This document shows positions 34,386-44,200 of a stretch of DNA of 64,000 bases, piece after piece; position 1 is the stretch's first letter, and every line of letters begins with the position of its first letter. The DNA is from an uncultured Brachyspira sp. Its GTDB lineage: Bacteria; Spirochaetota; Brachyspiria; Brachyspirales; Brachyspiraceae. Made by a program: the position numbers and the translations under genes. Location: positions 62,001 through 126,000 of the forward strand of contig NZ_CASEGO010000001.1 in the NCBI RefSeq assembly GCF_949287625.1. The letters are read 5' to 3'. Below the pieces are notes generated by a model. That model worked only from the letters and a program-made list of their open reading frames with translations. It searched no databases and was not told the DNA's origin.

Positions 34386-35006
34386 TTATAGTCTGAATAT
34401 TGCAGTTGCCACTTTAAAAGCAGTTTCTAAATCTAAAAGATATATAGTATTATTATCTATATCCTGATTTTTAAGCCATTCATTCATATCATTCTTTGAC
34501 CCAAAGAAATTCATAATATTTCAGCATGTGCTAGCCCAATTCTTATTTTTATTTAAATCAACATGTATTACATGTATATCATCAGGCGAATGCTCAGCAA
34601 TACATCTGTCTTTAATTCTTACATATATTTTTTCGCCAGTCTGACTGCATATAGAATTAATTTCAGTATCCTGATGAAATAAACTGTAAGAGCCAAGTGC
34701 ATCTATAGCACACATAGAACAGAATTCTCTTCCGTCAGCAAGTTTTACCCTATGATTAGTTTCCATAGCAGATACAGGATAAAGAAAAGCAACATCATCT
34801 CCGCTTAAAGTGATGATTTCTTTTTCAAGCAGAGTCTTATATAAATTTTCATCGCCGCATATCTTTACAGCTTCATCTTTGCTAATGGTACAGCCTGTAT
34901 CTATAACCCTATTCATCAATCTTAATCTGGCATCCTGTATATCTGAAGGTAAATTATGATATTTGTCAGATATACCGTATCTCTCCATAAAATCAGTATC
35001 AAACAT
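34386..35006 (-). CDS. saoL: MerB-like organometal lyase SaoL, probable selenoprotein (in-frame UGA)
   Basis: Read through TGA 34521-34523, the gene gives 206 aa, close to the 212 of E. coli MerB; stopping there gives 161. MCAIDALG matches the catalytic C-x-x-D (Cys96/Asp99) and VKLADGRE precedes it. The last residues before the UGA are NWASTC. In the same frame follow NIMNFFGSKNDMNEWL and a helix ending IFRL, which match the MerB CCHVHFFAS-to-end region. Anchored on FF-x-S without gaps, the UGA falls at catalytic Cys159. It should cleave carbon-metal bonds. A SECIS-like hairpin follows. A nonsense mutation is the alternative. Confidence 0.8.
34486..34523 (-). promoter_or_regulatory. SECIS-like hairpin after the UGA codon
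   Basis: Counting from the base after UGA in the mRNA, bases 13-19 (UUCUUUG) pair perfectly with 23-29 (CAAAGAA), leaving loop GGU. Bacterial SECIS elements place an apical loop with a GGU-type sequence about 16-25 bases after UGA (fdhF has AGGUCU), so position and loop both fit. Weaker pairing of A/U bases extends the stem. Confidence 0.65.
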
Positions 35007-35015
35007 AAAGAATCC

Positions 35016-35348
35016 TTATAAAGTTATAACCTGTTCAACCCCGCTTCCTTCCAAAGCCTTATATAAGTCTGGGAAACAACCTATACAAGCACCATCTATA
35101 AGTTTGTCATCAATACCTCTCTCTATAGCACATATATTGCATGCCATAAGAAGAATTTTTTTGCTTTCTAATACTTTTGCAAGTCTGTCTCCAACACTGC
35201 TTCCTTTTGTAAGAAGAAAAGTATTATCAGCAAAAAACATCATACCAACAACTTCCGCACCATGTTTATCATTTAATAATTGCGGAATTATCATTTTATC
35301 CAAAATCATATGCGAATTTTGGCTGCTAAAAACATAAGCTACTTTCAT
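35016..35348 (-). CDS. saoD: DsrE-related protein SaoD
   Basis: 110 aa, DsrE/DsrF fold: starts MKVAYVFSSQNSHMILDKM, has GAEVVGMMFFADNTFLL and a conserved NICAIERG Cys plus DGACIGCFPDLY. These proteins carry sulphur or selenium, or bind thiols. AAGGAG before ATG. It follows the ABC ATPase and precedes the lyase by 9 bases. The name is that of the NCBI family as I recall it. Confidence 0.8.
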   Translation of the reverse strand: MKVAYVFSSQNSHMILDKMIIPQLLNDKHGAEVVGMMFFADNTFLLTKGSSVGDRLAKVLESKKILLMACNICAIERGIDDKLIDGACIGCFPDLYKALEGSGVEQVITL

Positions 35349-35397
35349 TTATTTACTCCTTCAAAATATTTATAATTTATATGTTAAATAAAATTAC

Positions 35398-36177
35398 TTA
35401 TACTGAAACAGGTACTTTATTGATAAAAGCCTTTTTAACATTATTAGTAAGTTCTCTAACACATTCTATATACTCTTCACTGTCTCTTTCTCTAGGGTGC
35501 TTAATATCTATTCTTATGTCAGCTACTATCTCACCTTTATTTAAGCTCATAACAATAACCCTATCACTCATATAAACAGCCTCAGAAACATCATGCGTAA
35601 CCATAAGTATAGTACTGTTGCTTTCTTTAACTAGCTGCAAAAGCTCATTTTGCATATGCTCTCTCATCTGCAAATCTATAGCTCCAAGCGGTTCATCTAA
35701 AAGCAGTATTTTAGGATAAGGTGCTAATGCCCTTACAACAGCTACCCTCTGCTGCATTCCTCCAGATAAAGAAATAGGATACTTCTTTTCATGCCCTTTA
35801 AGATGCGACATTTCAAGAAGTTCTTCCAAACGTTTTTTCTTTTCTTCTTTGCTCATCTTTGAAAATTTAAGAGAATAAAGTATATTTTTTTCAACATTCA
35901 TCCAAGGAAATAATGCATAATTCTGAAAAACATATCCTCTGTCTGAAGAAGGTTTTTCTATTCTCTCTCCTTCAAGCAGTACCTCTCCAGATGTTGCACT
36001 CTGGAAACCGCCTATTATAGTTAAAAGTGTAGTTTTACCGCAGCCTGAAGGTCCAAGCAAAGTTACAAACTCCCCCTTTTCTACTGTAAAACTAATGTCT
36101 TTTAATACCTCAACTTCAGGAGCTTTTTTTGAAGTTTTAAAAGATTTACACACATTATTTACTTCAAGAATTGCCAT
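35398..36177 (-). CDS. saoA: ABC transporter ATP-binding protein SaoA
   Basis: 259 aa. Walker A GPSGCGKTTLL, Q-loop YVFQNYALFPWM, signature LSGGMQQRVAV and Walker B LLLDEPLGAID identify an SsuB/TauB-type ATPase. Its start overlaps the permease end by 14 bases, so the two are coupled. It powers uptake with SaoP and the two binding proteins upstream. Confidence 0.9.
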   Translation of the reverse strand: MAILEVNNVCKSFKTSKKAPEVEVLKDISFTVEKGEFVTLLGPSGCGKTTLLTIIGGFQSATSGEVLLEGERIEKPSSDRGYVFQNYALFPWMNVEKNILYSLKFSKMSKEEKKKRLEELLEMSHLKGHEKKYPISLSGGMQQRVAVVRALAPYPKILLLDEPLGAIDLQMREHMQNELLQLVKESNSTILMVTHDVSEAVYMSDRVIVMSLNKGEIVADIRIDIKHPRERDSEEYIECVRELTNNVKKAFINKVPVSV

Positions 36178-36991
36178 TTTTAAATCTCCAAGAAGTTAAT
36201 ATTTTTTCTAATACAACAAGCACCCTATCCATACTAAATCCTATAATAGCAGATACTATCATAAGAGCGTAAAGTTTAGGTGTTTCAAGTCTCTGTTGGG
36301 CTTCAACCAATATAAATCCGAAACCTTTGCTTGTAGCAATAAACTCGGCACAAATAACACTCATCCACCCTAGCCCCAAAGCAAGTCGGCATCCAGTCAA
36401 AAATGAAGGCAAAGCACCGGGGAAAATTATATCAAACATAATATCTATATTCCTAGCTCCCATACTTCTAGCAGCATTAATATAGTTGGGGTCAATTCCT
36501 CTAACTCCGTCTATAGTATTTATTATAAGCGGAAATATAGCACTCATAGTTATTAAAAATATAGTAGGTCCGTCTCCAAGACCAAACCATACTATTGCTA
36601 ATGGTATCCAAGCCATTATAGGAACTTGTCTTATAGAGTTTATAATCGGAGAAATGGCTAAAAGTATAGGTTTGGAATATCCCATAATAAGACCTAAAGG
36701 CAAACCTATTATACAAGCTATGATAAACCCTCTAAATACACGCTCTAATGTTATAAGCAAATTTTGAACAGTATAAGGGTCTACCCAAGAAAGAAAAAAT
36801 TCTTTGCAGGTTAATAAAAAATCTGGAAGAAGTAAATTATTATCTATCTTTTTGGCAAGAAAATACCAAACTATCATTATAACTATAAGCACAGAAACAC
36901 TGTAGAATTTCATAAAAATACTATTTCCAGCATTACCCAAATTTATAACTCTGCTTTTATTTTGCTGAACTTGACGCCCATTGTTTTCCAT
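36164..36991 (-). CDS. saoP: ABC transporter permease SaoP
   Basis: 275 aa with about six helices and the permease EAA-type loop (DPNYINAARSMGARNIDIMF). It belongs to the SsuC/TauC permease group, which takes up sulphonates, nitrate or taurine-like anions. GGAG lies 10 bases before ATG; the start lies 49 bases inside the preceding binding-protein gene. Confidence 0.88.
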   Translation of the reverse strand: MENNGRQVQQNKSRVINLGNAGNSIFMKFYSVSVLIVIMIVWYFLAKKIDNNLLLPDFLLTCKEFFLSWVDPYTVQNLLITLERVFRGFIIACIIGLPLGLIMGYSKPILLAISPIINSIRQVPIMAWIPLAIVWFGLGDGPTIFLITMSAIFPLIINTIDGVRGIDPNYINAARSMGARNIDIMFDIIFPGALPSFLTGCRLALGLGWMSVICAEFIATSKGFGFILVEAQQRLETPKLYALMIVSAIIGFSMDRVLVVLEKILTSWRFKNGNS

Positions 36992-37770
36992 ATATTCATT
37001 TCTCCTTCTGAGTTTGAAATATCTAAATAACTAATAAGTATATTAGATAATATTGTATCATTTTCTATATCATCAACAGCTTCATTGTAAACTTTGATAA
37101 AATCATTAAGAATAACAGTATCTTTTAGTTTTTTAGAAGCAACCAAATAATAATCGGATTCTTCAGTATCAATTTTTTTAAATCTGGCATTCTTGATTTT
37201 TAAAGCCAATATAATATCAATAAAAATAGCATCAACAGTTTTTTTCTCTAAAGCATAAGGCAGTGCAGTTGCAAGCATAGGGTAATAATTAGAATTAGAA
37301 TACCTGCATTTAAGCAAAGCCTCCTGAAGAAGCCTTTTATTCATATATCCTATATTCTTAGGTTCAATATTATTATCATAATCCTCATTATAATAAACCA
37401 ATATATTAGAGCCCTTAACTATAGAGTCTACTATATAATAATTTGTATCAGTATAAATTAATTGAAATGCCGCATCCGGACATAAAACAGCCATGTCTAC
37501 TCTTCCAGATATAAAAGCAAACTCAGCCTGAGAACCGCAGCAATCCAAAAACTGAACATAATCAATATTTGAAAACTCTATATTAGAATCTTTATCATTT
37601 ATTATATAATCAAAAAGCATTCCAGAAGCATCATTGCCGCATGCCACTGTAATTTTATCTTTATTTATATCGTTTAATGAAGTTTTATAGTTTTGAAATA
37701 AGATGAAACATATTATAAAAACAATACTAAATATAATAATATATTTATTTCTTTTTATTATATGCCCCAT
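36943..37770 (-). CDS. saoB: ABC substrate-binding protein SaoB
   Basis: 275 aa with an N-terminal membrane anchor (YIIIFSIVFIICFILF). KITVACGNDASGMLFDY and VQFLDCCGSQAEFAFISGRVDMAVL give a vicinal Cys pair at the likely ligand site; in related clusters this protein can carry Sec, here both are Cys codons. AGGA stands close to ATG. Likely catches the metal ligand for SaoP/SaoA. Confidence 0.8.
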   Translation of the reverse strand: MGHIIKRNKYIIIFSIVFIICFILFQNYKTSLNDINKDKITVACGNDASGMLFDYIINDKDSNIEFSNIDYVQFLDCCGSQAEFAFISGRVDMAVLCPDAAFQLIYTDTNYYIVDSIVKGSNILVYYNEDYDNNIEPKNIGYMNKRLLQEALLKCRYSNSNYYPMLATALPYALEKKTVDAIFIDIILALKIKNARFKKIDTEESDYYLVASKKLKDTVILNDFIKVYNEAVDDIENDTILSNILISYLDISNSEGEMNIWKTMGVKFSKIKAEL

Positions 37771-37810
37771 CTCATTCCTTTATTACTATATATAACTTAT
37801 CATTATATTT

Positions 37811-38983
37811 TCACACTTTAGGTTCTTCTTTAATATTATCTACTTCTACAGCTTTAGCTCTCCATTCTTCATAACTCATACCAAGAGGGAATATAGGGTC
37901 AACTTCTTCTTTGAGAAATACATCAAAATCTTTAGCTCCGCAATTATCAAAGTATGACAAATCTATATAATCATCTATATCAAGAGAGTTAATATCATCT
38001 CTTACACCTAATCTTTTCATAGTTTTCATTTGGTTATGAACATAATCTCTGTTTAATTTCCAAGTAATAGTTCTTCCTTCCTCATTAAGTTTTTTCCATA
38101 AAGTCATAAGACCAACTTCTAAAGGTACATTATAATTTTCAGCAAATATCTGAGCTGCTTTATAAGGATGAAGATACATATATTCTATAGACATAGCATG
38201 AGCAAGAAGTATACGTTCTGCCAATTTTGGATGAGCTTTAGCAAATTTATAATTCATACAAACTTTACAGCAAGTTCCATGCCCATCTATTTCTCTGTCA
38301 GTATTTTGTCTTCTCAATATTTTACCTGTATTTTCATATTCTGCCATAGAACCCCAAGGATCGCAGGTATCATATCCATCTAACTGACCTAGTTTTAAAG
38401 CAAAATAGGCATCAGAATCACTCATAGCAAAGTTTTCATAATTAGTGATATCTCTAGGTATATTTAACTGTTCTGACCATTCTGCCCAGTTTAAATTTTG
38501 TGTTTCTGGATTTGCTCCTACACATATTTTTTTATTTAAAAGATCTTCTGGTTTATCTATATTCTTAGCAACAACGAAATATTCGGCTCCTCCAGTATGA
38601 TTTTCTGCGGCTATAAAAAGAGGTACTTTATTTTTAACAGCATTTAAAGTGGTTGTAAAACCTGCATATGCCATATCCATCTGACCTGCACTCATAGCCT
38701 CTGGAACATTACCATTACCTGTTACTGTAACATTCAAGCCTAATGCTTTATATATACCGCTATCCTCACCTATACAAGCTGCTGTCATATGGTCGCAATC
38801 ATAATAACCCAAATTGATTTTATATTTTTTATCATCGTCGCTTAATTCTTCCAAATTATAGTCATCAATTATAGCCTGTACATCTTCAGGTATTTGAGAT
38901 GCTTCTTTAGAATTATTTCCGCTTCCGCATGAAACAGCAAACATCATAATAAACATAGAAAAAATAATCATAGTTTTCTTCAT
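37811..38983 (-). CDS. Second ABC substrate-binding lipoprotein (SsuA-like)
   Basis: About 390 aa. Lipobox AVSC after a signal peptide (KKTMIIFSMFIMMFAV). SsuA/TauA-like fold with NVPEAMSAGQMDMAYAG. Unusually Cys-rich for this family: YYDCDHMTAACIG, DGYDTCDPWG, GHGTCCKVCMNY and YFDNCGAKD. Multiple thiols suit a soft metal or organometal ligand. ATG 38983 has AAGGAG nine bases upstream, so the longer frame from 39034 is not used. Confidence 0.85.
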   Translation of the reverse strand: MKKTMIIFSMFIMMFAVSCGSGNNSKEASQIPEDVQAIIDDYNLEELSDDDKKYKINLGYYDCDHMTAACIGEDSGIYKALGLNVTVTGNGNVPEAMSAGQMDMAYAGFTTTLNAVKNKVPLFIAAENHTGGAEYFVVAKNIDKPEDLLNKKICVGANPETQNLNWAEWSEQLNIPRDITNYENFAMSDSDAYFALKLGQLDGYDTCDPWGSMAEYENTGKILRRQNTDREIDGHGTCCKVCMNYKFAKAHPKLAERILLAHAMSIEYMYLHPYKAAQIFAENYNVPLEVGLMTLWKKLNEEGRTITWKLNRDYVHNQMKTMKRLGVRDDINSLDIDDYIDLSYFDNCGAKDFDVFLKEEVDPIFPLGMSYEEWRAKAVEVDNIKEEPKV

Positions 38984-39024
38984 TATTGTTCTCCTTAAAA
39001 AATTATATATATATATTTTTTTTC

Positions 39025-39477
39025 TTAACAGCAATCTTCCATTCCGTTTTCAAATAAACTTATAAACTCTCCATTTTCAAGCCTATAAACAGCAAAACCT
39101 ATATGAGCCCCTTTTTTACCAGACACCAAAATTTCATTGGGCACTTTCTCATCTATATTATAAAACTTCATAGTATAACTCTCTATAGGTGCAGGTATAG
39201 GAGATGTCATTAATATTTTTCCGCTGTTATAGTCTTTGTATATACCAACCAATTTATTTGAATACTTAGACTCTCTGTAAATTATTATTAAATCGTCTTT
39301 ATTATCACCGCTGAAATCTCCCTCCAAAAATGTAAGAAGCTCTTTTTCAGAGTATTCTTTCATATAGGCTTTGTAAAGCTCATCATTATTTATGCCTTCT
39401 GCACTTTTTATATCCTGTATACTATCACCGCATGAAACAAATATAAAAACACATAAAACTAAAAATAACCTCAGCAT
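39025..39477 (-). CDS. saoC: Cys-Cys-COOH lipoprotein SaoC
   Basis: About 150 aa. Lipobox FVSC near residue 16, then a beta-rich domain (GDFSGDNKDDLIIIYRES) resembling integrin-type/VCBS calcium repeats. The protein ends GMEDCC followed directly by TAA; a C-terminal vicinal thiol pair is the feature that names the family. In other genomes one of these can be Sec; here both are Cys. ATG 39477 overlaps the permease stop (ATGCTGA), a coupled start. Confidence 0.82.
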   Translation of the reverse strand: MLRLFLVLCVFIFVSCGDSIQDIKSAEGINNDELYKAYMKEYSEKELLTFLEGDFSGDNKDDLIIIYRESKYSNKLVGIYKDYNSGKILMTSPIPAPIESYTMKFYNIDEKVPNEILVSGKKGAHIGFAVYRLENGEFISLFENGMEDCC

Positions 39478-40577
39478 TGAACTTCTTTTTCCCTGCTCAT
39501 AATCAGCTTTATTTTTTTTACTATTATCACAAACCATGAATATAAGCCCATAAATAAAACTGCAACAGCACATATATTCTTAAACCAATCGGGAAAAGTT
39601 ATATTTATATTATTGGCTATTTCTATCTGCTTACTAGAATTTGATAAATCAAAGATGGGCGTAAAATTATCCGTTAATAAAATATTTGTAATGTAACCTA
39701 TCAAGATACCAAAGAAAAGCATAGAAACAAGATATATGATTAAAGTTCTCTTACCTATGAGCTTATATATGCTGATTAATTCGGAAATATTGGTTGCTGC
39801 CCCTGTAATCAAAAATGTTATTGCTATGCCGGGGGAAGCACCTGCAGATATTAAAGCTGCTATTAAAGGTATATGACCTAAAGCACATACATACATCATA
39901 CAGCCTACTAAAGTTATACCTAATATTGATACCAATTTGGGATTGCTTAAATACTGCATAACAAATGACTGAGGAACAACCGTTAGTAAAACTGCTCCAA
40001 ATAAAGTACCTATTAAAATAAATCTGCTTATTTCTATTCCAAGATTATTAAATCCCCATAAAATGCCATTGTATAATTTTTTGTACCAAGGCGTTTTATC
40101 TATATATTTAGTTTCTGGGATTTTAATATTCATACTTTGCAATTTTAAAACTTCAGGAGCTATTAATTCTTTGCCTCCAAAAGTATTTCCTAATATTCCT
40201 ATTATTAAGGGAAGAAATATTCCGCATAATATATATATAATAGTAATTTCTTTGCCTAGCATAGCAAAAGCCACTATTATTGCCGCTGGGTTAATTATTG
40301 GGGTTGATACCAAAAATGAAAGTGTAGGTCCTAAATAGGCACCTGTTCTGTACAAACTTAATGCAAGAGGAAGTACTCCGCAGCTGCATATAGGAAGAAT
40401 TGCTCCCGATATTGTAGTCTTTATTAAAGAAGATATTTTTTTATTGCCTATTGATTTTTGCAGTACCTGCGGACGTACAAAAGCATGTATTATTCCAGAT
40501 AATATCAAACTTATGACAATCCATTCAGAACTTATTAGGAGAAAGTCCCAAAATACATACAAAAAATTCATTATCAT
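39471..40577 (-). CDS. saoE: Efflux permease SaoE (ArsP/DUF318-like)
   Basis: 368 aa, about 8-9 helices. TISGAILPICSCGVLPLALSL with its Cys pair, followed by STPIINPAAIIVAFAML and LVGCMMYVCALGHIPLIAALISAG, are hallmarks of the ArsP/YraQ permeases that export organoarsenicals. It is the only membrane exporter in the operon and lies 7 bases after SaoT. ATG 40577 and ATG 40571 are both possible. Confidence 0.88.
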   Translation of the reverse strand: MIMNFLYVFWDFLLISSEWIVISLILSGIIHAFVRPQVLQKSIGNKKISSLIKTTISGAILPICSCGVLPLALSLYRTGAYLGPTLSFLVSTPIINPAAIIVAFAMLGKEITIIYILCGIFLPLIIGILGNTFGGKELIAPEVLKLQSMNIKIPETKYIDKTPWYKKLYNGILWGFNNLGIEISRFILIGTLFGAVLLTVVPQSFVMQYLSNPKLVSILGITLVGCMMYVCALGHIPLIAALISAGASPGIAITFLITGAATNISELISIYKLIGKRTLIIYLVSMLFFGILIGYITNILLTDNFTPIFDLSNSSKQIEIANNINITFPDWFKNICAVAVLFMGLYSWFVIIVKKIKLIMSREKEVQC

Positions 40578-40584
40578 AATTTTA

Positions 40585-40848
40585 TTAAGCGTTTTGTGCT
40601 TCTAGTGCCTTTTTAATTTCTTTTTCTATTAATTTTTTGCTTAAGACATCGTATCTGTCTTTTCCGTTTATAATTAATGTACCTCTGTCTACCATTCCGT
40701 ATTTTTCTAAATAATCAAAATCTTTACCTGCATAATAGAGTTTTACTTCTATTTGGTCATTGTATTGTTTTTGCAATTCGTTTAAAAATGATGAGTAGCC
40801 GTCGCAGGTTGGGCATGTATTAATAAATTCAACTAATACTTTAGACAT
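40585..40848 (-). CDS. saoT: Thioredoxin-like protein SaoT
   Basis: 87 aa with the early active motif NTCPTCDGYS, and a short Trx fold. In related clusters one Cys can be Sec; here both are Cys. GAxxT-type region has RGTLIINGKDRYD. First gene of the operon; AAGGA before ATG. Likely reduces or shuttles thiol/selenol groups among the other proteins. The name follows recalled NCBI family use. Confidence 0.8.
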   Translation of the reverse strand: MSKVLVEFINTCPTCDGYSSFLNELQKQYNDQIEVKLYYAGKDFDYLEKYGMVDRGTLIINGKDRYDVLSKKLIEKEIKKALEAQNA

Positions 40849-41280
40849 AAAAAATCCTTATAAAATGTTAATAAAACTTAATTTCAAAAAATAAAAAACT
40901 AATATAAAAATTTCTTTAAAATAATTTAATTATTATTGTTAGATATGATTTTTAGAATATACGCACGGTATATTATAGAGAGTGTGTCTCGGGAAAAGCG
41001 TACTGATTAGTAAATAAAGTTAGCTTTAAATTATTAATTATAAACATATTAATTATACCCTATAAATGATAAACATATATTAACATAAATTAGATTAAAG
41101 TCAATTAAATATTATCACTTTTTGTTTTTTTTTTAATATATTCTAACTTATTTTATTATAAATAAAAAATCTTTTTGGTATATAAAAACTAGATAAATAA
41201 TGTTTATTTTTATGATGTTTTAATATATTATTATATTAAGTATTATTATTAACTATCAATTTATTTTAAGGGAAATAATT
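40849..41280. other. Divergent gap between SAO operon and methyltransferase gene
   Basis: 432 bases serving as the upstream region of both diverging units. I see no convincing -35/-10 pair for the SAO operon. A GC-richer patch at 40962-41012 (CGCACGGTATATTATAG, then GTGTCTCGGGAAAAGCG) may be a piece of the dispersed repeat family. The rest is A/T-rich. Confidence 0.4.
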
Positions 41281-44200
41281 ATGAAAAAAAATAATAGTGT
41301 GAAAAATGTTAATACTCAAAATAACTATTTTAAATTTGATGAGCCTTACAATAAACAAAAATGGGCAGAGCATTTCGGAGAGAATTTTAAAGAAGAATAT
41401 GGCTCTGTGTCTGGCGAAGAAGAGATAATAGAAAAAAATAAAGATTTTTTAAATAGCATTATTTGGATTGGGGATTTGAATATAAATGAAAATGAAACGA
41501 TTGGGGTGTTTGAAGTATATATAAAAAATACGAGGCTTGCTAGCAGAGTAAAAATTTCTAGGATTTGCAGCAGAATATTAATGTCTGGGAATTATGGTAA
41601 GGGTATATTTTTTATACTTTATGAAGATAATAAAAATAATTATAGGATATCGTATGTAAAGCATGACAAGACAGGTGTAAAAGGCGAAAATGGTCTTATC
41701 ATAATGAAAGATGATTACAGTAATCCTAAAAGATATACTTTTTTGCTTGGTGAGGGAATAAAGGTACATACGCCGGCAAGCAGGATTACAAGCGATATTT
41801 TTGGAAGTGTTGAGAGTATAGAAAATGCTTTTAGTATAGAGGGTGTTAATGAGGAGTTTTATAAAGGGGTTAAGGAATATTTTAAGAAAATACATAATGA
41901 TATCATAAAATATTTTGATAATGACGAAAACAAGGCTAAAGAGTTTGCATTAAGGTTTTTGGGACGTGTGCTTTTCTGCTGGTTTTTACGGGAGAAGGAA
42001 TTGATACCGAATGAGATATTAAACAGCGGTGTTTTTGAAAATCTTAAATACAAGAAAAATTATTACAGCGATGTGCTTGAGGATTTGTTTTTTAATGTTC
42101 TTAATATGGATATGGAGAAGCGTAAATTTTCAAAAGAGAGAGTGATATATAATTATGAGAAGGCTATACCATTTTTGAACGGGGGATTATTTTCAAAGAA
42201 AGAGGACGATGAGGCGGTAGAGAGTATAGATGATGAGATAATAAAGGGTTTGTTTGAATTTTTTGAGATGTATAATTTCACTGTTGATGAGAGTGCCCCT
42301 TTTGATGTGGAGATAAGCATAGACCCAGAGATGCTGGGACGTATTTTTGAAAATCTGCTTGCAGAGATAAACCCAGAGACAAAAGAGAGTGCTAGGAAGG
42401 AGACGGGATCATTTTATACGCCTCGTGAGATTGTGGACTATATGGTAATGGAGGCTATAAAACTTTATCTGTATAAGAAAATGCCCGATATGGTGAAAAA
42501 CAAGATTGACAGGATTTTTGATGTTGATGAGAGCGTAAAATATACAGACGAAGAGCGAAAGGGTATTTTGAAGAATATACATGACATGATAATATTAGAC
42601 CCTGCCTGCGGAAGCGGTGCTTTTCCTTTGGGGATACTGCAGAGGGTTTTTAATGTGATTGATAAGCTAGATCCTAATCATGAATATTATAAAAATTATG
42701 TTATTGATAAGCTGCCTTCTGGGGCTAAGGCTGAGTTTAAAAAATTGTATGATGCAAAGAAATTCAGCTATGCGTATAAACTTGATATACTTCAGAGTAT
42801 GATACATGGGGTGGATATACAGCCTATAGCGATTGAAGTTAGTAAATTGAGGGCGTTTTTATCTTTGGTAGTTGATGAGAAAAAAGAGAAAAAAGAGCAT
42901 AATTTGGGTATTAGAACTTTGCCGAATTTGGAGTTTCAATTTCTTTGCACCAATGCGTTAATAGGGGTGGATTTTAATATAAAGAAAGGAACTTTTGAGT
43001 ACAGCGTATTAGAGGGCATAAAAACAATGATGAAAAATATATCTGAAATGTTTTATGTGGCTTCGTCTTTGGAAGAAAAAGAGAGGGTAAAAATAAAATT
43101 TGAAGAGTTTCGGGAGTTTGTAAAAAATTCTGCTTTTATAGATGAGAGTATAAAAGCGAAAATTTTGTCTTGGTGTCCGTTTGATAATAAATCGGCTGAG
43201 TTCTTTTCGCCTTTGGTGCAGTTTGGTATTGATAGAGATTTTGACATTGTGATAGGAAATCCGCCTTATATACAGCTTCAGGGTATGGCTAAGGGATTAA
43301 AAGAGATGTATCAGAATGCTGGTTATGAGAGTTTTAAATCGACTGGGGACATATATCAGCTGTTTTATGAAAAATGCTTGGGACTTCTCAGCGATGACGG
43401 GGCGGCTAGTTTGATAACTTCTAATAAGTGGATGCGTGCAGGTTATGGAGCTAGTACTAGGGAATATTTTTATAAGAATGCCGATGTGTTTCGTATCATA
43501 GATTTGGGAGCAGGCAGGTTTGAAAGTGCTACGGTGGATGTTAACATAATTTTTTATTCTAAAACTAAAGAAAAACATACTCGGGGCGAGCGTAGTTTTG
43601 AAGGGGTTACATATTCGGGCAGTTTGAAAGAGATTGCAAGTGCCGAGTTTGACGCTGTGGTGAGTGAGGCTGGCAGAGAATGGGTGATAATGAGCGGCTT
43701 GGAGAGGAGCATTTTTAACAAGATTAGCAGGTACAAGGCTTTGAAGGACTGGGATATAAAAATTAATTATGGTATCAAGACTGGTTATAATGAGGCGTTT
43801 ATTATAGATGAGGAAACTAAAGATAGGCTTATTAAAGAGGATAAAAAGAGTGCAGATTTAATAAAGCCTTTACTTAGGGGACGTGATATTAAAAGGTATT
43901 CTTATGTCAATAGCGGTTTATATTTACTATTTATACCTTGGCATTTTCCTTTGCATAAAGATGATAGTATTACAGGTGCATCTGAAAAAGCAGAAAAAGA
44001 ATTTAAAAAGCAATATAAAGCTATTTATAATCATTTATTGGAGCATAAAGATAAATTATCAAATAGAAATAAATCAGAAACAGGAATTAGGTATGAATGG
44101 TATGCTTTACAGAGATGTGCAGCTTCTTATTATGAAGAATTTGATAAACCTAAATTGATATACGCTGAAATAGTACGTGGGGCGTCTTTTAGTTATGATG

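Noticed and set aside
39025..39573. Longer start (39573) for the SaoC gene, giving a CCC-rich N-terminus
   Set aside because: It overlaps the permease by 100 bases; the internal ATG 39477 gives a clean lipoprotein signal and a coupled start.
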